A DNA stretch of 5,871 nt from Desulfobacteraceae bacterium UBA5623 (GTDB lineage Bacteria > Desulfobacterota > DSM-4660 > Desulfatiglandales > Desulfatiglandaceae), in NCBI GenBank assembly GCA_002424495.1, contig DIKH01000319.1, positions 1 through 5,871 of the forward strand, in the 5' to 3' direction. Under the pieces are notes generated by a model. It was not told the origin of the DNA and did no database searches. It saw nothing but the letters and a program-made list of their open reading frames with translations. Every line of letters starts with the position of its first letter. The first letter of the stretch is position 1. Below are positions 5,617 through 5,871 of the stretch, piece by piece. A program made the position numbers and the translations under genes.

Positions 5617-5871
5617 ATGCTGCTCGTACCGGACTATGAAACACAGGCAAGGATTGAAGCACTTCGGGCCCGCCTTGCGGCCCGGGGATTGCGGGGGGCC
5701 CTGTTCACCGCCCGGGTCGACCGGTTTTACCTCACCGGCACGGCCCAGGAGGGAATCCTCTGGGTCGGCGTCGCAGGAGAGCCGCGATTGTTCGTCCTCC
5801 GCGATGTCGTTCGGGCCCGGTCGGAAACGTTCATCGAGATCGTCCCGGTCGCCAACTGGCGCGAACTGTGG
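5617..5871 (+). CDS. M24-family peptidase / creatinase-like protein, N-terminal part (runs off the window)
   Basis: The first 85 codons are present and the frame stays open to the right edge. The protein starts MLLVPDYETQARIEALRARL and continues with GALFTARVDRFYLTGTAQEG, then ILWVGVAGEPRLFVLRD. This pattern (a helix, then a strand, then 'YLTG' and a strand with a bulky aromatic) fits the creatinase N-terminal domain that precedes the metal-binding pita-bread domain in Xaa-Pro aminopeptidases, prolidases and creatinases. The catalytic domain with its metal ligands lies beyond the window, so activity and substrate cannot be judged; inactive or transcription-factor-like members exist. No signal peptide is seen, so it is probably cytoplasmic. 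It is the divergent neighbour of the sigma-54 activator and shares its high GC content, suggesting a peptide or amino-acid catabolism unit under that regulator. In-frame alternatives at 5590 and 5551 are less favoured. Confidence 0.75.
   Translation, partial: MLLVPDYETQARIEALRARLAARGLRGALFTARVDRFYLTGTAQEGILWVGVAGEPRLFVLRDVVRARSETFIEIVPVANWRELW

Noticed and set aside
5393..5662. Short open frames on both strands in the divergent region
   Set aside because: They have no domain content and no convincing ribosome binding sites, and they overlap the control region and the M24 start.

Overview
The window carries four protein-coding genes in two blocks that differ sharply in base composition. On the left, an AT-leaning block on the minus strand holds a membrane-bound NarX/DegS-type sensor histidine kinase (918-3512) followed 19 bases later by its likely partner, a NarL/LuxR-type response regulator (242-898). 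This is a complete two-component pair that reads leftward and ends at a weak intrinsic terminator near position 150. On the right, a GC-rich block holds a sigma-54 activator with PAS, AAA+ and Fis domains (3669-5348, minus). Divergent from it is the start of an M24-family peptidase/creatinase-like gene (5617 to the right edge, plus).

The organism looks like a Gram-negative anaerobic type such as Desulfobacterota or Desulfuromonadales. This rests only on the style of the proteins: a tandem-Cache/HAMP/PAS/PAS HisKA_3 kinase and a receiver-less sigma-54 activator. It is an impression, not a database match. The composition jump near 3640-3670 suggests that one of the two blocks was acquired separately, or that two sequences were joined.

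Layout: 1-241 is non-coding or nearly so, with a possible 23-codon gene tail at the left edge, a run of ten G, a pair of short direct repeats and alternative hairpins. 242-3512 is the two-component system. 3513-3668 is an AT-rich spacer with a candidate -10 box for the kinase. 3669-5348 is the sigma-54 activator. 5349-5616 is a divergent control region with a 12-base perfect palindrome, a sigma-70-like promoter and a weaker sigma-54-like promoter. 5617-5871 is the truncated M24 gene.

How the genes may work together: the kinase probably senses a small periplasmic ligand through its tandem Cache domain and phosphorylates the response regulator at Asp57, whose targets cannot be seen here. The sigma-54 activator probably senses an intracellular signal through its PAS/N-terminal region and may control the divergent M24 gene, which would suit a peptide or amino-acid catabolism locus. 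No evidence links the two blocks functionally. I found no RNA gene, CRISPR array, insertion sequence or clearly new system; the items most worth checking are the composition junction, the divergent control region and the unassigned N-terminus of the sigma-54 activator.
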